Shown: positions 34,190-45,277 of the stretch, in pieces | Layout of the letters: each line of letters opens with the position of its first letter | Position numbering within the stretch: the first letter of the stretch is position 1 | From: Termitomyces sp. T153 | Lineage: Eukaryota; Basidiomycota; Agaricomycetes; Agaricales; Lyophyllaceae | Direction: 5' to 3' | DNA: 64,000 nt | Assembly: GCA_018296165.2 (NCBI GenBank) | Contig: JACKQL020000016.1 | Coordinates: 62,001-126,000 of the forward strand | Position numbers and translations under genes: made by a program | Notes under the pieces: model-generated | What the model was told of the DNA's origin: nothing | Database searches by the model: none | The model's input: only the letters and a program-made list of their open reading frames with translations

Positions 34190-35258
34190 TGTCACAACCC
34201 ACTCCTAGAACCCCCCTACCTCTTTTCTCAAGCCACTGTGCTTCCCCAAAGCTCCCCACAACACTCTTTTCACTCCTCTGATCTTTATTGACTCACAGTG
34301 TCCATCCTGGCTAACTCCAACACTTCTCTGGCAAACTCCAGCAACCTCCTGGCTAACTCTAATGTGTTCCTTGCAGGCCTCAGTGCCTCCCTTCCTGAGT
34401 TCCTGGAACCCTCCCCCACTGATTCTGATGCTGGCATACATCACTGATTTGTCACCCCAATTTACCCAACCAGCTCCAGAACATCACAACAACCCAGGAC
34501 AGCCTGCATTCCCATCTGATCCCATCAGTATATCACCATGGCCTGCCTTCTAATCATAACTGACATCTGTTGACTCCATGTGGCCCTGACAAGCCCCACT
34601 GCAAGAACTACTGTCTCTAGAGTGGCCCCAATAGTTAGTATATAAGTTGTAGAGTAGTATCTGTTACTCTAGTCTTAATATTGCTTTATCTGGTTACCTG
34701 TGTCTTGTATTTCTTTTCTGTTACATTTCCCAGCCTTCTCTATTTCTACCTTTAGTCTTGAATTTATCTCTTTCTCAGTTCCATCGTGTCTCAACTCCAT
34801 CTTGTCTCATCCATCTCTGTTTCCTTTATTGTTCCTAAATTCCTTTCAACTCTGATGTCATTACAAACTCCACACATATGCTACAACCCATCAAACATTC
34901 ATATATTAACTCTGGACCTTGCCCTATGCTCAGCCCCAGAACCCATCACTCTTGATTGATCCCCCATCAGACTCTGGCTCCACTCCCATCACTTGCAAAG
35001 CCTCTGCTTGCCCCACAATCTATACATTTGCTTATGGACTTGTGCCTGATGCCCCTCCAAACCCAACACTTATTGTACCTAGTCTTAGACTTCCCCAGAC
35101 CACCCTGGACTTGCTCAGACTGCTCACTCCAGCTTCCCCTTACAAGTACCCAAAGTCTGACCCACCCCAGAGTGCTAGGTTATAAGTGCAGGACATTGCA
35201 TCTGCCTAGTAAGGACTCACCCAGTTAAGCTGAGCCCCATGGTCAGCAGAACCTGACA
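34190..35258 (+). mobile_element. Decayed solo LTR (1,069 bp) with target duplication ATTGA
   Basis: It starts tgtcacaaccc at 34190, ends agaacctgaca at 35258, and is flanked by ATTGA at 34185-34189 and 35259-35263. The TATA box begins at 34639 and gtcttaatatt begins at 34672, keeping the 33-nt spacing with one base changed. CpG is almost absent. It is about 80 bp shorter than its relatives through small deletions. Confidence 0.87.
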
Positions 35259-35263
35259 ATTGA

Positions 35264-36651
35264 TGCAGATCTGATGGGTTGATGGCAGGTTTAGCAGTGG
35301 TTTTAATGGTGGGGCAGGTTCAGTTGGTTGGGTCAGGCTTGTGCTTTGGGGGATCAAGTGGAAGTCAATTGGGAGGGTGGGGGCCATGGAGGGTCATGAC
35401 ATGTTTTTTGTGTTGACACCTAAATACACCTCAATGTACATTATTTCTGCCCAGCTTGCATAACACTAAATTAAAACTGTGTTATTTACTATGAAACTTT
35501 GTCTCAATTTGTCTTCAGTTCAATCTGCTGACATGTGGGGCATTTTTTATGAACTTTTTTTGCAAAAGAAATATACTAGTAGGTCTTGTTGAGAGTTTGC
35601 ATACCATCTACAGATAATTGTAGTTGAAAAATTTGCAATGATATATTATTCTGCATTTCTTCAGTAGCATCGATGAAGTTGCCTATATCTTTCAGGACTT
35701 CAGGATTGAGTTAAGTATAATGAATGAATGGTATGGGAACAGGATTAAAACTTAAATAATTTAAAACAACATTGGTATGTAGCAAGAGTAAATGTATGTG
35801 CTTGATACAATCAGAACTCTGTCTTTTTGCAGGGCTTTCACAACCTATTGAACTTCAAGATCTTGGCCTGAGAACTGCCATTGATAGCAATTGAAAGAAG
35901 TTGCTGAATACTGTAACCAAGTGTATACTAGATACCACTGAAGATTTGTTACACTGAACACTGGTATGACCTTAAGAAACTGGACCTGTGTTATGCAATT
36001 AGGAAACCATTGTTATTAGCCCTCCATACTGGCTATCATTGCCAGCCTATCAATTCTTGTGTTGTAGCACAAGTAGTATAGAGCTGAAATGTTGAAACAA
36101 AACACTTTTAAGTTGTGGTGTACTGCTATGCCCACAGAACAAAGCTCTAGTATTTTTATGGCTCTTGCTTCGTAAATCAAACATCTTGAGGTTCTTTTCA
36201 GGAATTTACACACTTCTCTGCCCTTAAATCCATCTGATGATGCCTTGACATATCATCTGAGGCTGATGAAGAATTTGCTGATGATGAGGTTGATGACACA
36301 GATATACCTCTGAGCCATATTATCTATGAGGCCGTGTGCCTTGATATTCCTGATCAAAGTACCAGTAATTTCTGTACATTGGCATCCGCGGATGTATGTT
36401 GTATGCTGGTGCCACCGAGGAGAACATTTGGACATATGGTGATGATAGGGGGCCGTTGCAGATAATAGTGATGTGTAAATCACGGGAAAATGCTCAAATT
36501 TCAGATCAAAAAAGCCTCTTATAAATTTTGTTGTTTTTGTGAGAACCAGTGCTGTGTTGTGCGCTTGAAATAAGAAACTTTTTCGCTCTGCGTTATGCGT
36601 TATGGTATCTACGGGTATTGATATATTTTTAAAAATTTTGATCATTTGTTA
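35264..36651. other. Repeat-rich stretch without a supported gene
   Basis: The left part (to about 36200) is AT-rich and CpG-poor like the repeats on its left. From about 36260 a plus-strand frame reads acidic, protein-like sequence (EADEEFADDEVDDTDIPL ... RRTFGHMVMIGGR) to about 36470. It lacks a start and is preceded by stops, so it is probably a decayed coding fragment of unknown type. Confidence 0.4.
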
Positions 36652-36895
36652 TGTCTACCAGATTAAAACTCAGTTACACCGGTCCCTCTACCTCGAGAGC
36701 TCGTCTCCGTCGAGGGAACGGTCACTGGTCCAAGGAATTCCAACGACCATTCAATGGCTCATACACAGTACGTTGGTGTCAGAAATAGTTGTTATATGTC
36801 GATACCATCTCATTACTGTGTCTACAGCACACAGAGAACTTCGAGTTCATCCGACGCCGAACCAATACATGTACAATTGCAAGAATCGGTTTGTA
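36652..36895 (+). CDS. Possible small two-exon basic protein
   Basis: An ATG at 36652 opens MSTRLKLSYTGPSTSRARLR. A GT donor near 36768 and an acceptor (ctacag) near 36827 join FNGSYT to HTENFEFIRRRTNTCTIARI, with a stop shortly after. The product would be about 60 residues and very basic, with no recognised domain. It could be the broken start of a larger gene. Confidence 0.25.
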
Positions 36896-36899
36896 ATCA

Positions 36900-37738
36900 C
36901 GAGGCTCTCTGAGGGCCTCCTGCGGGTCAAAAAGTAACGAACAAACCAGGAGACGCCGAACTAGAGTCCCAAAGTTTCCCTGTGTTCTCTAGGCCTGAGA
37001 CTTTTGATCTTTCATTGATGGTAGTGGACAGCCGCGAGGGAAGGGTATGAGCCTTCATCTGTGGCAGTGAAGAAGCTCCAGACCAAAAGTGACTGGGAAC
37101 TTCACCTTCTCACCACATGATAGCTTTTTGCTTCAATCTTAAGTTTACTGAGAGCTCAAATGGCATATGCTTTTCATTGGTGCTTAATGTGACCAAAGGT
37201 TGCACATTTTGAGCGCTTTCGGTGTAAACGCTCAGGGAATTCTACCTTGATACTTATTGGCGAGATCTTAGGCGCACAAAACTATTACCTGTTGTATCAA
37301 GGTCGGGTAGAAATGCCTGATGCGGAGGCCTTATTCCCGACATCTGAGAAAATTGCTTGACACTAGACGATTTCCGTGTCTACGATGCCGGCATTCCAAC
37401 TTCTGCTACTCCCTCGCCGTTATCAGTGGAGGTCAAGTGATGCTACTTTAGGTAACTCGTGTGATAAAATTGACAAAATAGGGCTTATCATCTTCTGGTG
37501 ACTACTGAGTTATTGTATATCCATCACATCAGATGTCCTCTGTTGGCATGTATCTTCTTGAACCGTTGTTCTCCTGCCGAGTTAGCTCGCACCAGTTCCT
37601 CTCCCACCTAACAGAACCGGTGATCTGCCTCACTCTCTCCATATTACTATTTCCCCTGTGTCATCCCAGAACCCAATACAGGCTTGTCGACTCCATTTCG
37701 TCCTGTGTAGACGCACAGATCTGATTCTGGCCTCAGAC
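36900..37738. other. Intergenic, no supported gene
   Basis: CpG content is normal and there is no repeat family I recognise. Short frames at 37384 and 37533 begin with ATG but lead nowhere. The right end is the leader of the small gene at 37739. Confidence 0.35.
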
Positions 37739-38021
37739 ATGGACGGCGTTATCAATAAGCTGAAGACGCTAAAAGAAGATTCTAAAAAATATGATTCGAA
37801 ATCAACTCTGGTTCATACAGTAGGGTAAGATCATAAAGATGGCGCTCATTCTCTATAATCCTGAACATATGCTGTGTAGTGACCTCGTGAATCAGACTAG
37901 CCAACACACGCAGGGTAGTTCAGGATCGGCTGTGTGCGTCATTCTCGAAAAATGTGACCTTGAGCAAGAATTTGATACCCGATTGTTTAGACCTCCAGCA
38001 CCAGAAAAGTACGTCTCATAG
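37739..38021 (+). CDS. Small hypothetical protein (75 aa), two exons
   Basis: Exon one from 37739 reads MDGVINKLKTLKEDSKKYDS and then KSTLVHTVG, with a GTAAG donor near 37827. The acceptor (gtgtag) near 37880 restores the frame as DLVNQTSQHTQGSSGSAVCV and the gene ends PPAPEKYVS at 38021. Consensus splice sites, a preserved frame and an amphipathic Lys-rich N-terminus make this likely to be real. I know no family for it. A further intron at the final GTACGT could extend it. Confidence 0.45.
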
Positions 38022-38312
38022 ACTGTATCAAACGAGTTGGCATAAATTGAGACGATTAGACCGAAAGCACGAGGGTTCCCAGACAGCAAGAGTCAGTCGA
38101 CCGTCAAAACATCGCAAAACGTCAAAACGTCGCAAACTGGCAGACCTGTAAAGGCTGGGCCAAATATTACGCGAAAGCATCAAGAGCAGTCCGCTCAAAA
38201 TTGATCAATTATCTGGTTATGTTCAACATACTATCACAATTCCTGTTACCTGGAAAGTTCATATATATTCCCTCCTTCATTTCGGTTGTAAAGCAAGTCT
38301 TTTGAGTCCTCG

Positions 38313-41038
38313 TCAAACAGAATCACCAGCGTCGCGACAGAATATCGTTTGCCATTTCCATGGAAAATTTGGATTCTTTGGACCTCCCTTTTCATTCTTC
38401 AAGTCCTTCGAATCATGTGCCATTTCTCCTTCTTCAGCAGCCTTTTCTTGTGCCTCCTCTTCCGTTCCTACCCTGGAGTTTTGATTGAGCATCGGTATTC
38501 CTGGAATTCCGTCCAAAGCCATCCAGATGCCACACACTACAAGAAAGGTTATGAAGCCACATGTCGCACCAACCAGCGACCGAGTGTAAACATCAGACCC
38601 ATCGAATAGGAAGGCGACGAGGAAGCATATCATTCTGAAAAAACTGATTAGTATTTCGATTCAGAGCAAAGCTCTAATCCTTACCCCCACATTAGTAATC
38701 CATAAGGAAGGGAATACATAAGCGCCAGACTCTCTAAACCTAAAGCCTGATTTCCTCTTCGATGAAGAAACCTTGACTGGAATAATTATGAGTCACGGTT
38801 TGACTGATCTGGACGGAGAAGATACTCGCTATATCGGCGGCGTCTCGGAATTCCCTGTTTTTGTTTTGTCGGACGAGAAGGAGGCCAAGAATGATCGATC
38901 CGATGCTGGTAGCTATTTGCGCTGAGGAGCGGCCGTTCCCAGGTGATGAAGAATCTACGCTTTGAATGGCCAGAAAAGCCACGTTGGCATTTAAGATCAC
39001 AGTTGCCTGACATGAACATCAGCTTGAGAATTGAGAATAAATCTTCTGGGAGATGGAAGAACGAACATAGAGGGTGAATTCTTGCCATTCAGAATTAAGT
39101 TTAGAGATGTGGGCCTTCCACAAAATATGCCATGCGATCCCATCAACCCAAATGTTCTCCAACGATTTCAAATGGACTTCAGGCGCTAAAAATAAGACCG
39201 GAGAGAGTGCTCTAGTCAACCACGATCGTTGACTTTGTCTGTCGCCATAGACAGATTGATTTCGGCCCATGCGGGCGCCTGGTTGACCATGGAAGTTCTA
39301 GAAACGCTGGCCGACTATACGTTATACATCAGAAGAGAAAATGAAGTTTCTGGAGTAAGGTTACCAAATGTATACATAAAGACCGCTGATCCAAATGAGT
39401 GGTCATACAAAAACGTCTGGCGTCAAACTCACATATAAAACATGTCGAACCGCCAATTTTGGAACCAGCCCGAGTGCTATCTGTAGTCAGTTTTATGATG
39501 TGGTTAAATGCTTATACAATTCCATGTACTGACGTTGAAGGCTGTTGGCGAGAAAAACGAGCTTCTGGAGGTCATCAACATTGTAAGGAACGACGGAAGT
39601 TTCAGACACCATTTGATCTGTCCAATGATCAGTGCGAAATTCGAAAAGACAGAAAAGGCAGGAACCGCTCATGGAATGTATGAAGAGATCTCGAAATTCG
39701 AAAATGAGGTCCTCCGACAATTCAAGAGATCTGGGGAACATTAGACAATGGTACCTGCATTAGCCGGTCATTGATATCTAAAACGGTCAAGTCCACATTC
39801 AACCTCACCAGTAATTCGCTTCTATCTGATGTTCTATTGATGTTTCATGAAGACGTGACTCAACTAACAGATATCAAACACACTCACTGACGTGGGTGGA
39901 GGATCTGACTCCCTTGACTTCCTGCCAAGTAGGGAACCCAGCTGCATCGAAGCTATTCAAGAAAAAGACGCAACGGGTTGAATGATCAACGAAATAGTAA
40001 AAAGTGTTGAACCCATGATCCGTTTCCACCAAATCTAGCACGAGGTCAACACTCTTTGAACGCTGAATATTATTGGCTCGTAAAAATTCCTCGATGACTG
40101 TAATGTCGGATTGTATTCGATTCAACAGATCCATCTCATTATAGGTTTATATCTGTGAAGATTCGCTAGAAGATGTAATAAGTATCTCGATCTTTAGTGG
40201 AGCTGAGAACGTCGGCAGACTTTTTCCTCGTGGAAGAAATAGAGAGCTCCTTCGGGATGGAAACAAGGCGTCCATCCGGGAGGATTGGAACTGACTGAGC
40301 TCAAAACGACGGTCGAAAATGTGAAATTGGCAACTTACATGTTAAATGAAGTCGTGAGGGGAGGATCGTGTATTTGAATGCTTTCTTAGGGCTGTAAAAT
40401 GACCCATACAAATAAGGTTTGAGTAGTGAGATATTTTGTTGGAAATTTCGAGGTGAGAACACTTACATTTTAACATTTCTGGCATACCTTTGCAACAGTT
40501 CTGGTACAAAAGGCCGGATTCTCGGGTGGGAAAGTTCGGTGTTTCCAGGGATCGACAGGACACTACATTCTAGTCCAGCCTGAGAAGGCAATGCCGACTC
40601 AGCGGGAACAAAAACCTGGGAGCCAGAACGTGGTGCGATATAGTTCGGAACCGATAGATGGGAGCGAGATGAATGAAGGTGATCTACGATCTCCACTGGC
40701 TGTAGGATATCGAGGTTTTGTGGAGCGCTTCCAGCGCGCAAATGGCTTGAAGGCAGGTAAACAGAACATGAAATCAAAGTGCTATCACTTTCCACTCCAT
40801 CGACGTCGAGGGGTCTAGCTTTAGATTGGCATGATGACCGATTTATCTGTGTCTGAGGGAGAACTTTGCCTCGATCGGAGGATGAACAGCACTTTTTCAA
40901 GAATGACCGCAGTCGAGACCAGAGCAACAGCAAGCCATGGATAGACACCCCGGCTAAGTTACCCACAATCAATTTTCGAAGGCATTGTAGAAGAGATCTT
41001 GACACCTTCAAGATGTAGTGTGAAGACAAGCTCTTCAT
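38313..41038 (-). CDS. WW-domain protein with C-terminal membrane segments, diverged paralogue (possibly broken)
   Basis: This is the most diverged of three related genes here (others at 53622 and 59136). From 41038 a hydrophobic N-terminal part (VGNLAGVSIHGLLLLWSRLR) leads, after an intron near 40387-40468, to a WW-like element NPPGWTPCFHPEGALYFF at about 40290-40240. The mid region has HGFNTFYYFVDHSTRCVFF (compare CSYYLIDHHSHMQFWLDD in the paralogue). It continues through VSETSVVPYNVDDLQKL and PEVHLKSLENIWVDGIAWHI to membrane segments (SLVGATCGFITFLVVCGIWM) and a charged tail ending at 38313. The join near 40240-40135, between the WW part and MDLLNRIQSD, cannot be made with ordinary splice sites without a stop, so the gene may be disabled there. 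Function is unknown. Confidence 0.6.
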
Positions 41039-41500
41039 TTCGAGTTAGAACGTCCCCAGTCTGTTGAGTCTACGACCCTCAAGTCACAAGAAATAAGTAG
41101 CGGATGGATCGAAGGCAGAAGATGTCAAAGATATCGACAAAAGTTATTGACACTGGTTGGTGGCAGGTGCTGTGGTGATTGCCAACTTGGGAAGGCTCCA
41201 TATGGAAGGGATGGACTGGGAGGAGCTCGGACATATTAGGAAGTAGGGAATTTGACATGACTCGATCTTTAGCAGCAACCACACTTGAATCGGACTCTAT
41301 TGTCCTGCCACAAAGACACATCTCTATCTCAAGGCTCTAACTAACTGCCACACGCTCAGAAAAAAAATCCCATAAGCTAAGCCCGCGCTGGAATGGGGGC
41401 GGTATATGGACGGTGACGTGGATAAACAGGTGTGGGTGTATAGATGTGATGCATATATACACCCAACTTCGTTTCGTTTGGCATGTTCGTGTCAGGTCAT
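41039..41500. other. Spacer between the WW/membrane gene and the IMP3 pseudogene
   Basis: Upstream flank of the gene starting at 41038. No supported coding sequence. Confidence 0.35.
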
Positions 41501-42230
41501 ATCCTCCTCAAAGGTCTCGTTGTACGTGGTCACAAGAGATCAAAGTCGTGGAGCTAGCGTGCATTGGCATCATGGAGGAAGACGAACCGCACCTCATCAA
41601 TAAATGTCCTCTCGAGTTCGCATCGACCACCCATGTTCTTCATGTGCCCGTGATGTGGTGAGCGGGTGAGTGATAGAGCGGAGGGCCTAGCAACGAGATA
41701 CGCTGGATCGGTGATACATACTTATGTCCCTGTTCGATAAACTTGACCGCCTGCGCCAAAGACGTATAAGCTACGCATGTCGAGAAAACGCAGTGCAGAA
41801 TCTACCACTAACGCTCTTCGCCATCCTGACCAAACTTTCACGACCGCGAGCCTCCTACAAAAGGCCGCGGTGAGTTTATTCTCGACATCGCTAAGCTTGG
41901 CGTCGGCGTTGAGGACACCCATGTCGTAGAGCTTGGAGAGGATCTGGGACTCAGTGTGTGTGCGGAAGAGGTCTTGGGCGGGGAGGAGAGAGACGCGTTG
42001 AACAAAGGGGAGCCGCAGAGTTTATTGTATCTGTGTATGGGTGAGAAACACTGGGTCACTTGTGGTGATTTTCACGGTCATGAATGTGGTCACTCCATTG
42101 CCTTGATTCGCAGAGGTTAACGTCTTATTTCCACTGCTTGGGTGAACTCGATGAACGTTGGCTCGCAGACAACACACAACTTCTTTGAGTAACTCACAGG
42201 TACTTCGGAAATACATGTCCCACGTGCCGC
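41500..42230 (-). pseudogene. IMP3: IMP3 (U3 snoRNP protein) pseudogene
   Basis: IMP3 is an S4-like RNA-binding subunit of the nucleolar U3 snoRNP, required for 18S rRNA processing. On the minus strand pieces of it occur in order in different frames: CELLKE (about 42195), ENHHK joined to YNKLCGS across a 29-nt intron-like gap (about 42055-42027), ESQILSKLYDMGVLNADAKL then SDVENKLTAAFCRR (about 41955-41855), AQAVKFIEQGH (about 41755), ITDPAYLVA (about 41715), and a tail reading HDFDLL near 41545. An in-frame stop lies inside the QWK*DVN segment, and frameshifts follow AFCRR and FIEQGH. The intron position is kept, so it arose by DNA duplication or decay in place rather than from mRNA. Confidence 0.75.
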
Positions 42231-43892
42231 GCCCCCGTTTGAGTAAATTCTCTCATTACATACTCAAAAAAAATAATATTATACAATCTTTTTTGAAAAA
42301 ATCCCACGACGAAAAACTATATATATATCACATATCGACATCCACCACACTTCTTTGAACACTATATTAATGCCTCAAGACTTTGATTCAGACCCTGCCC
42401 TGGAATTTTCAGACACTAGTTTTTCTTGGTCTCGACACTTCCTCATTCAATGAGATCGAGATGGCCCACAAAGAGCAAGACAGCTCAAGTCTTAAACTAC
42501 CACTAATCTGGTTTTCAGCCTTATGATAATAAAATCTAGGATTCAACGTGGATTTCAAGCTCTTCGGATCTCAAATCCACGTCAAATCCACTGCTGTGAA
42601 GCACCCTATCATACTGAATGTTACTAAAATACTTTTCTCGACACAGTTGACTTGGTATTACTGCCTCTATATCACCTCGATGATCCTGTTTGACTAGAGT
42701 TCCGAGCCCACACCTACACATGAGACTCCAAACGTGGTGCTCGTTACAATTATGCCAGGTATTTTGTCACAAGTTTGTCATTATTCCTCCTGTTTTGACG
42801 CCTTTCCTATACATGTTTGATTACAGTCTGTTTTAGAATCTGGAACAATGCATTGTCTGTTATCAACAGACTATCTCTGTGTTATGTCTCGTGATTTGTA
42901 CCTTAGTCGTCTGACTTTCTAACTTATCGCTGGCGCGGGTGACTACCTGATGTTCAGATATGGATCCGGTGCTGTGATTTCATGGGCAGGCATCATCATC
43001 CCTGAAAGCCCTTAACACCAGACCTGATGTGGGTATCTCTTGTCTTGGACAAACATTGTAATGTAATCACTTTAAAAGAAATGCTTGCAGTCTCACGAAC
43101 TGCAATCATGGTGTCCGAAAGGACAACGCAGTCGATGCATGTCCATAAAATCTTTCTGTAAGATGGATTCTCTTCATTATCTTTACTGGCTGCATGCTAG
43201 TTATACCAGAATTGCACTGGCGGTTGATTGATGACTTGTTCTGATTTTTTTTTCAATATCCAGCCACAGTGTCCCTCTTTGATTGGTCTCCTCTGCCACT
43301 TAAAGCACATAGTATAGCCGTAAACAAGTCGCCAAAGTGGCCGAGTCATCAAAGCAACCAAGACACCAAAGTGACCTTTATTTCTTCTTTTTGATTTTGA
43401 TGATGTGACAGTTCGAGGGCTAACTACATGCATCAAGCAATGTCCAATAACTACTATAGTAACAAAGTAAGTATACTAGTAGCAAATCAAATAAACATAT
43501 TATGATACTGGGAGAGGTGGGAGGGTTCACAAAAAAGTATGATTAGAAATGAATCAAATCTGTGATAGTGAGAGAACTTGTGAGTGAGCCATCATCAGTG
43601 CACAGTGCACATCCGGCTTACAAAGTGAGAGAACTTGCTAATGTAGGAGTAAATTCTGTTGATGCAACTTCAATGAATGTCTATGGTGAGAGATGAATGG
43701 CAGGCTCATCACATTTAGAGAGATGATGGGAGTCCTACCTTGTAGAGCAGTGCTGTCTCAAAAAGATGATAGAATGAGTAAAATGTGAGCACTACTCTGC
43801 AAGGGATGGATATTAGAATTGAAGTATAGTGAGAGAGTGAACTAAGCACTCACTTGTATGGTGATGGTAGTGGTGAGAGTGCAGGACATGCA
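42231..43892. other. Intergenic, AT-rich, no supported gene
   Basis: I see no coherent coding frame, tRNA or known repeat. From about 43440 the sequence becomes CpG-poor with reiterated gtgagagaac words, probably an old repeat into which the LTR at 43893 inserted. Confidence 0.4.
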
Positions 43893-43921
43893 TGTCATGA
43901 CCCATTCCCTGAAGCCCCGTA
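43893..43921 (+). mobile_element. Left 29 bp of a split plus-strand solo LTR
   Basis: tgtcatgacccattccctga and nine more bases form the start of an LTR whose remainder lies at 49950-51057. It is preceded by ATGCA (43888-43892), which recurs at 51058-51062. The complete LTR element at 43922-49944 inserted here and duplicated CCGTA. Confidence 0.9.
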
Positions 43922-45067
43922 TGTCAGGGTCCGCTGACCTCGGGGGCGCAGCTGCACTGGGCGAGTCCTTACTAGGCGGGCGTGATTCCCCTGCATTGGT
44001 GACCGGACACTCAAAGACATTCTGGGTCCTGGTGGTTTGCACGGGTAATTGGGGAGATGTGATCCAGACAGATCCCGGAAGGTCCGGAGAAGTCGGATTG
44101 TGGGGAAATGAGACGGTCTTGGCGGGGTTCAGGCAGAAGGCCGTACGGGAGATTTGCGGAAGCAAGGGAGTAGGTGGCTGTGTGATCAATGGGGGCGGAG
44201 CCGGGGTTTGATGGGAGATCATTTGGAGTTGATGGAGTCCGGGACCGAGCGAAGAGTGAGGTCCGGACCTGGTAAGGAGTGTCGGGGTTCGTAATTATAA
44301 TCGCGGAGTTCGTGAGGTCGTTAGGGTTGATGAAGAATTGGGCACAAGGGTCAGACGACGTCACCGAGACGGCATCGGACAAGACAATATGGAACAAGAG
44401 TAGATTCGAGCGGAGGTACGAAACGATAACGAGAACGATAACGAAAAGGGGACGAGACAAGACCGGGAGACTGAGATAAGACCGGGAGACTGAGATAAGA
44501 CCGGGAAACTGAGAGTAAGGAGAAAGAGACACGAAAACGAACACGAAACACAAAAAAGGAAGCAATCAGACCATAGGTAACGTTAAGCAATATCAAGACT
44601 GGAGTACGAAGAGCTACTCGATGACTTATATACTGACTACCGGAGGACTTCGGGGTACGTCGGCTGTGGCGGCGGGGCTTGGCGGGGCTTGACGGAGCGG
44701 GCGGGTGTCGGTTGTGATCGAAGATCGTGCCGCGCTGATACGTTGATGGGATCGCGGTTGTTCCGAGGTTGTCGTGATATTCCGGAATAGGTCGGAGGAA
44801 GCAGGGTGTTGAGTTAATGATGGGTGGGCGAAGATCAGGAGTAGCGGGGGTGGTTCTCGGGGTTTGGGAAGCCCAGGGTAAGTGTCAGTGGCTGCGGGGC
44901 AGGCACCGAAGTTGGCCAGGGGGCCGTCGGAGTTAGCCGGGGATGTGTCGGAGTTAGCCGAAGTAGGCGTGGGCATGGGCGGAAGTTCGGCGGAGCGTTG
45001 GGGGTCCTTTTGGGGGTTCGGGGGTTTGATGGACGATGTGCGGGGTTTTGGGGAACGGGTCGTGACA
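43922..45067 (-). repeat. 3' LTR of the young element
   Basis: On the minus strand it begins tgtcacgacccgttcccc at 45067 and ends ggaccctgaca at 43922. It carries the gtcttgatatt word (44599-44589) and a TATA box upstream of it on that strand. It differs from the 5' copy by scattered substitutions and a few 1-2 bp indels, for example around 44411, 44515 and 44697. Confidence 0.93.
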
Positions 45068-45080
45068 TCACCCCCCTTTC
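45068..45080 (-). other. Polypurine tract of the young element
   Basis: On the minus strand gaaaggggggtga directly precedes the 3' LTR start (tgtcacgaccc). This is the expected plus-strand DNA priming site and it fixes the orientation of the element as minus. Confidence 0.85.
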
Positions 45081-45277
45081 AGCGTTGAGACCCTTCGAGA
45101 CGCGGGGCAGGACGGGGATCGGCGGGGCGTGGGAGTCGAAGCCGAGCAATATTGATCAATCCGCAGCGAGTGATAGCGGCGTGGGAGGCGAAGTCGAAGC
45201 GCGGCCGCCGTTTCGTCAGGGTCCTCCTCACTCAATTTAAAGCTTTGGGCGTGCCCCGGGGTTTCCCAAATTTCGTC

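Noticed and set aside
36253..36645. 130-codon minus-strand frame
   Set aside because: The composition is not protein-like compared with the acidic plus-strand frame in the same place, and neither has supporting structure.
44011..44565. 184-codon minus-strand frame in the 3' LTR, with near-identical copies in the 5' LTR and related frames in the other LTRs
   Set aside because: Conservation here simply follows LTR identity. The frame is broken in other copies and its Ser/Leu/Phe-rich start comes from the pyrimidine tract.
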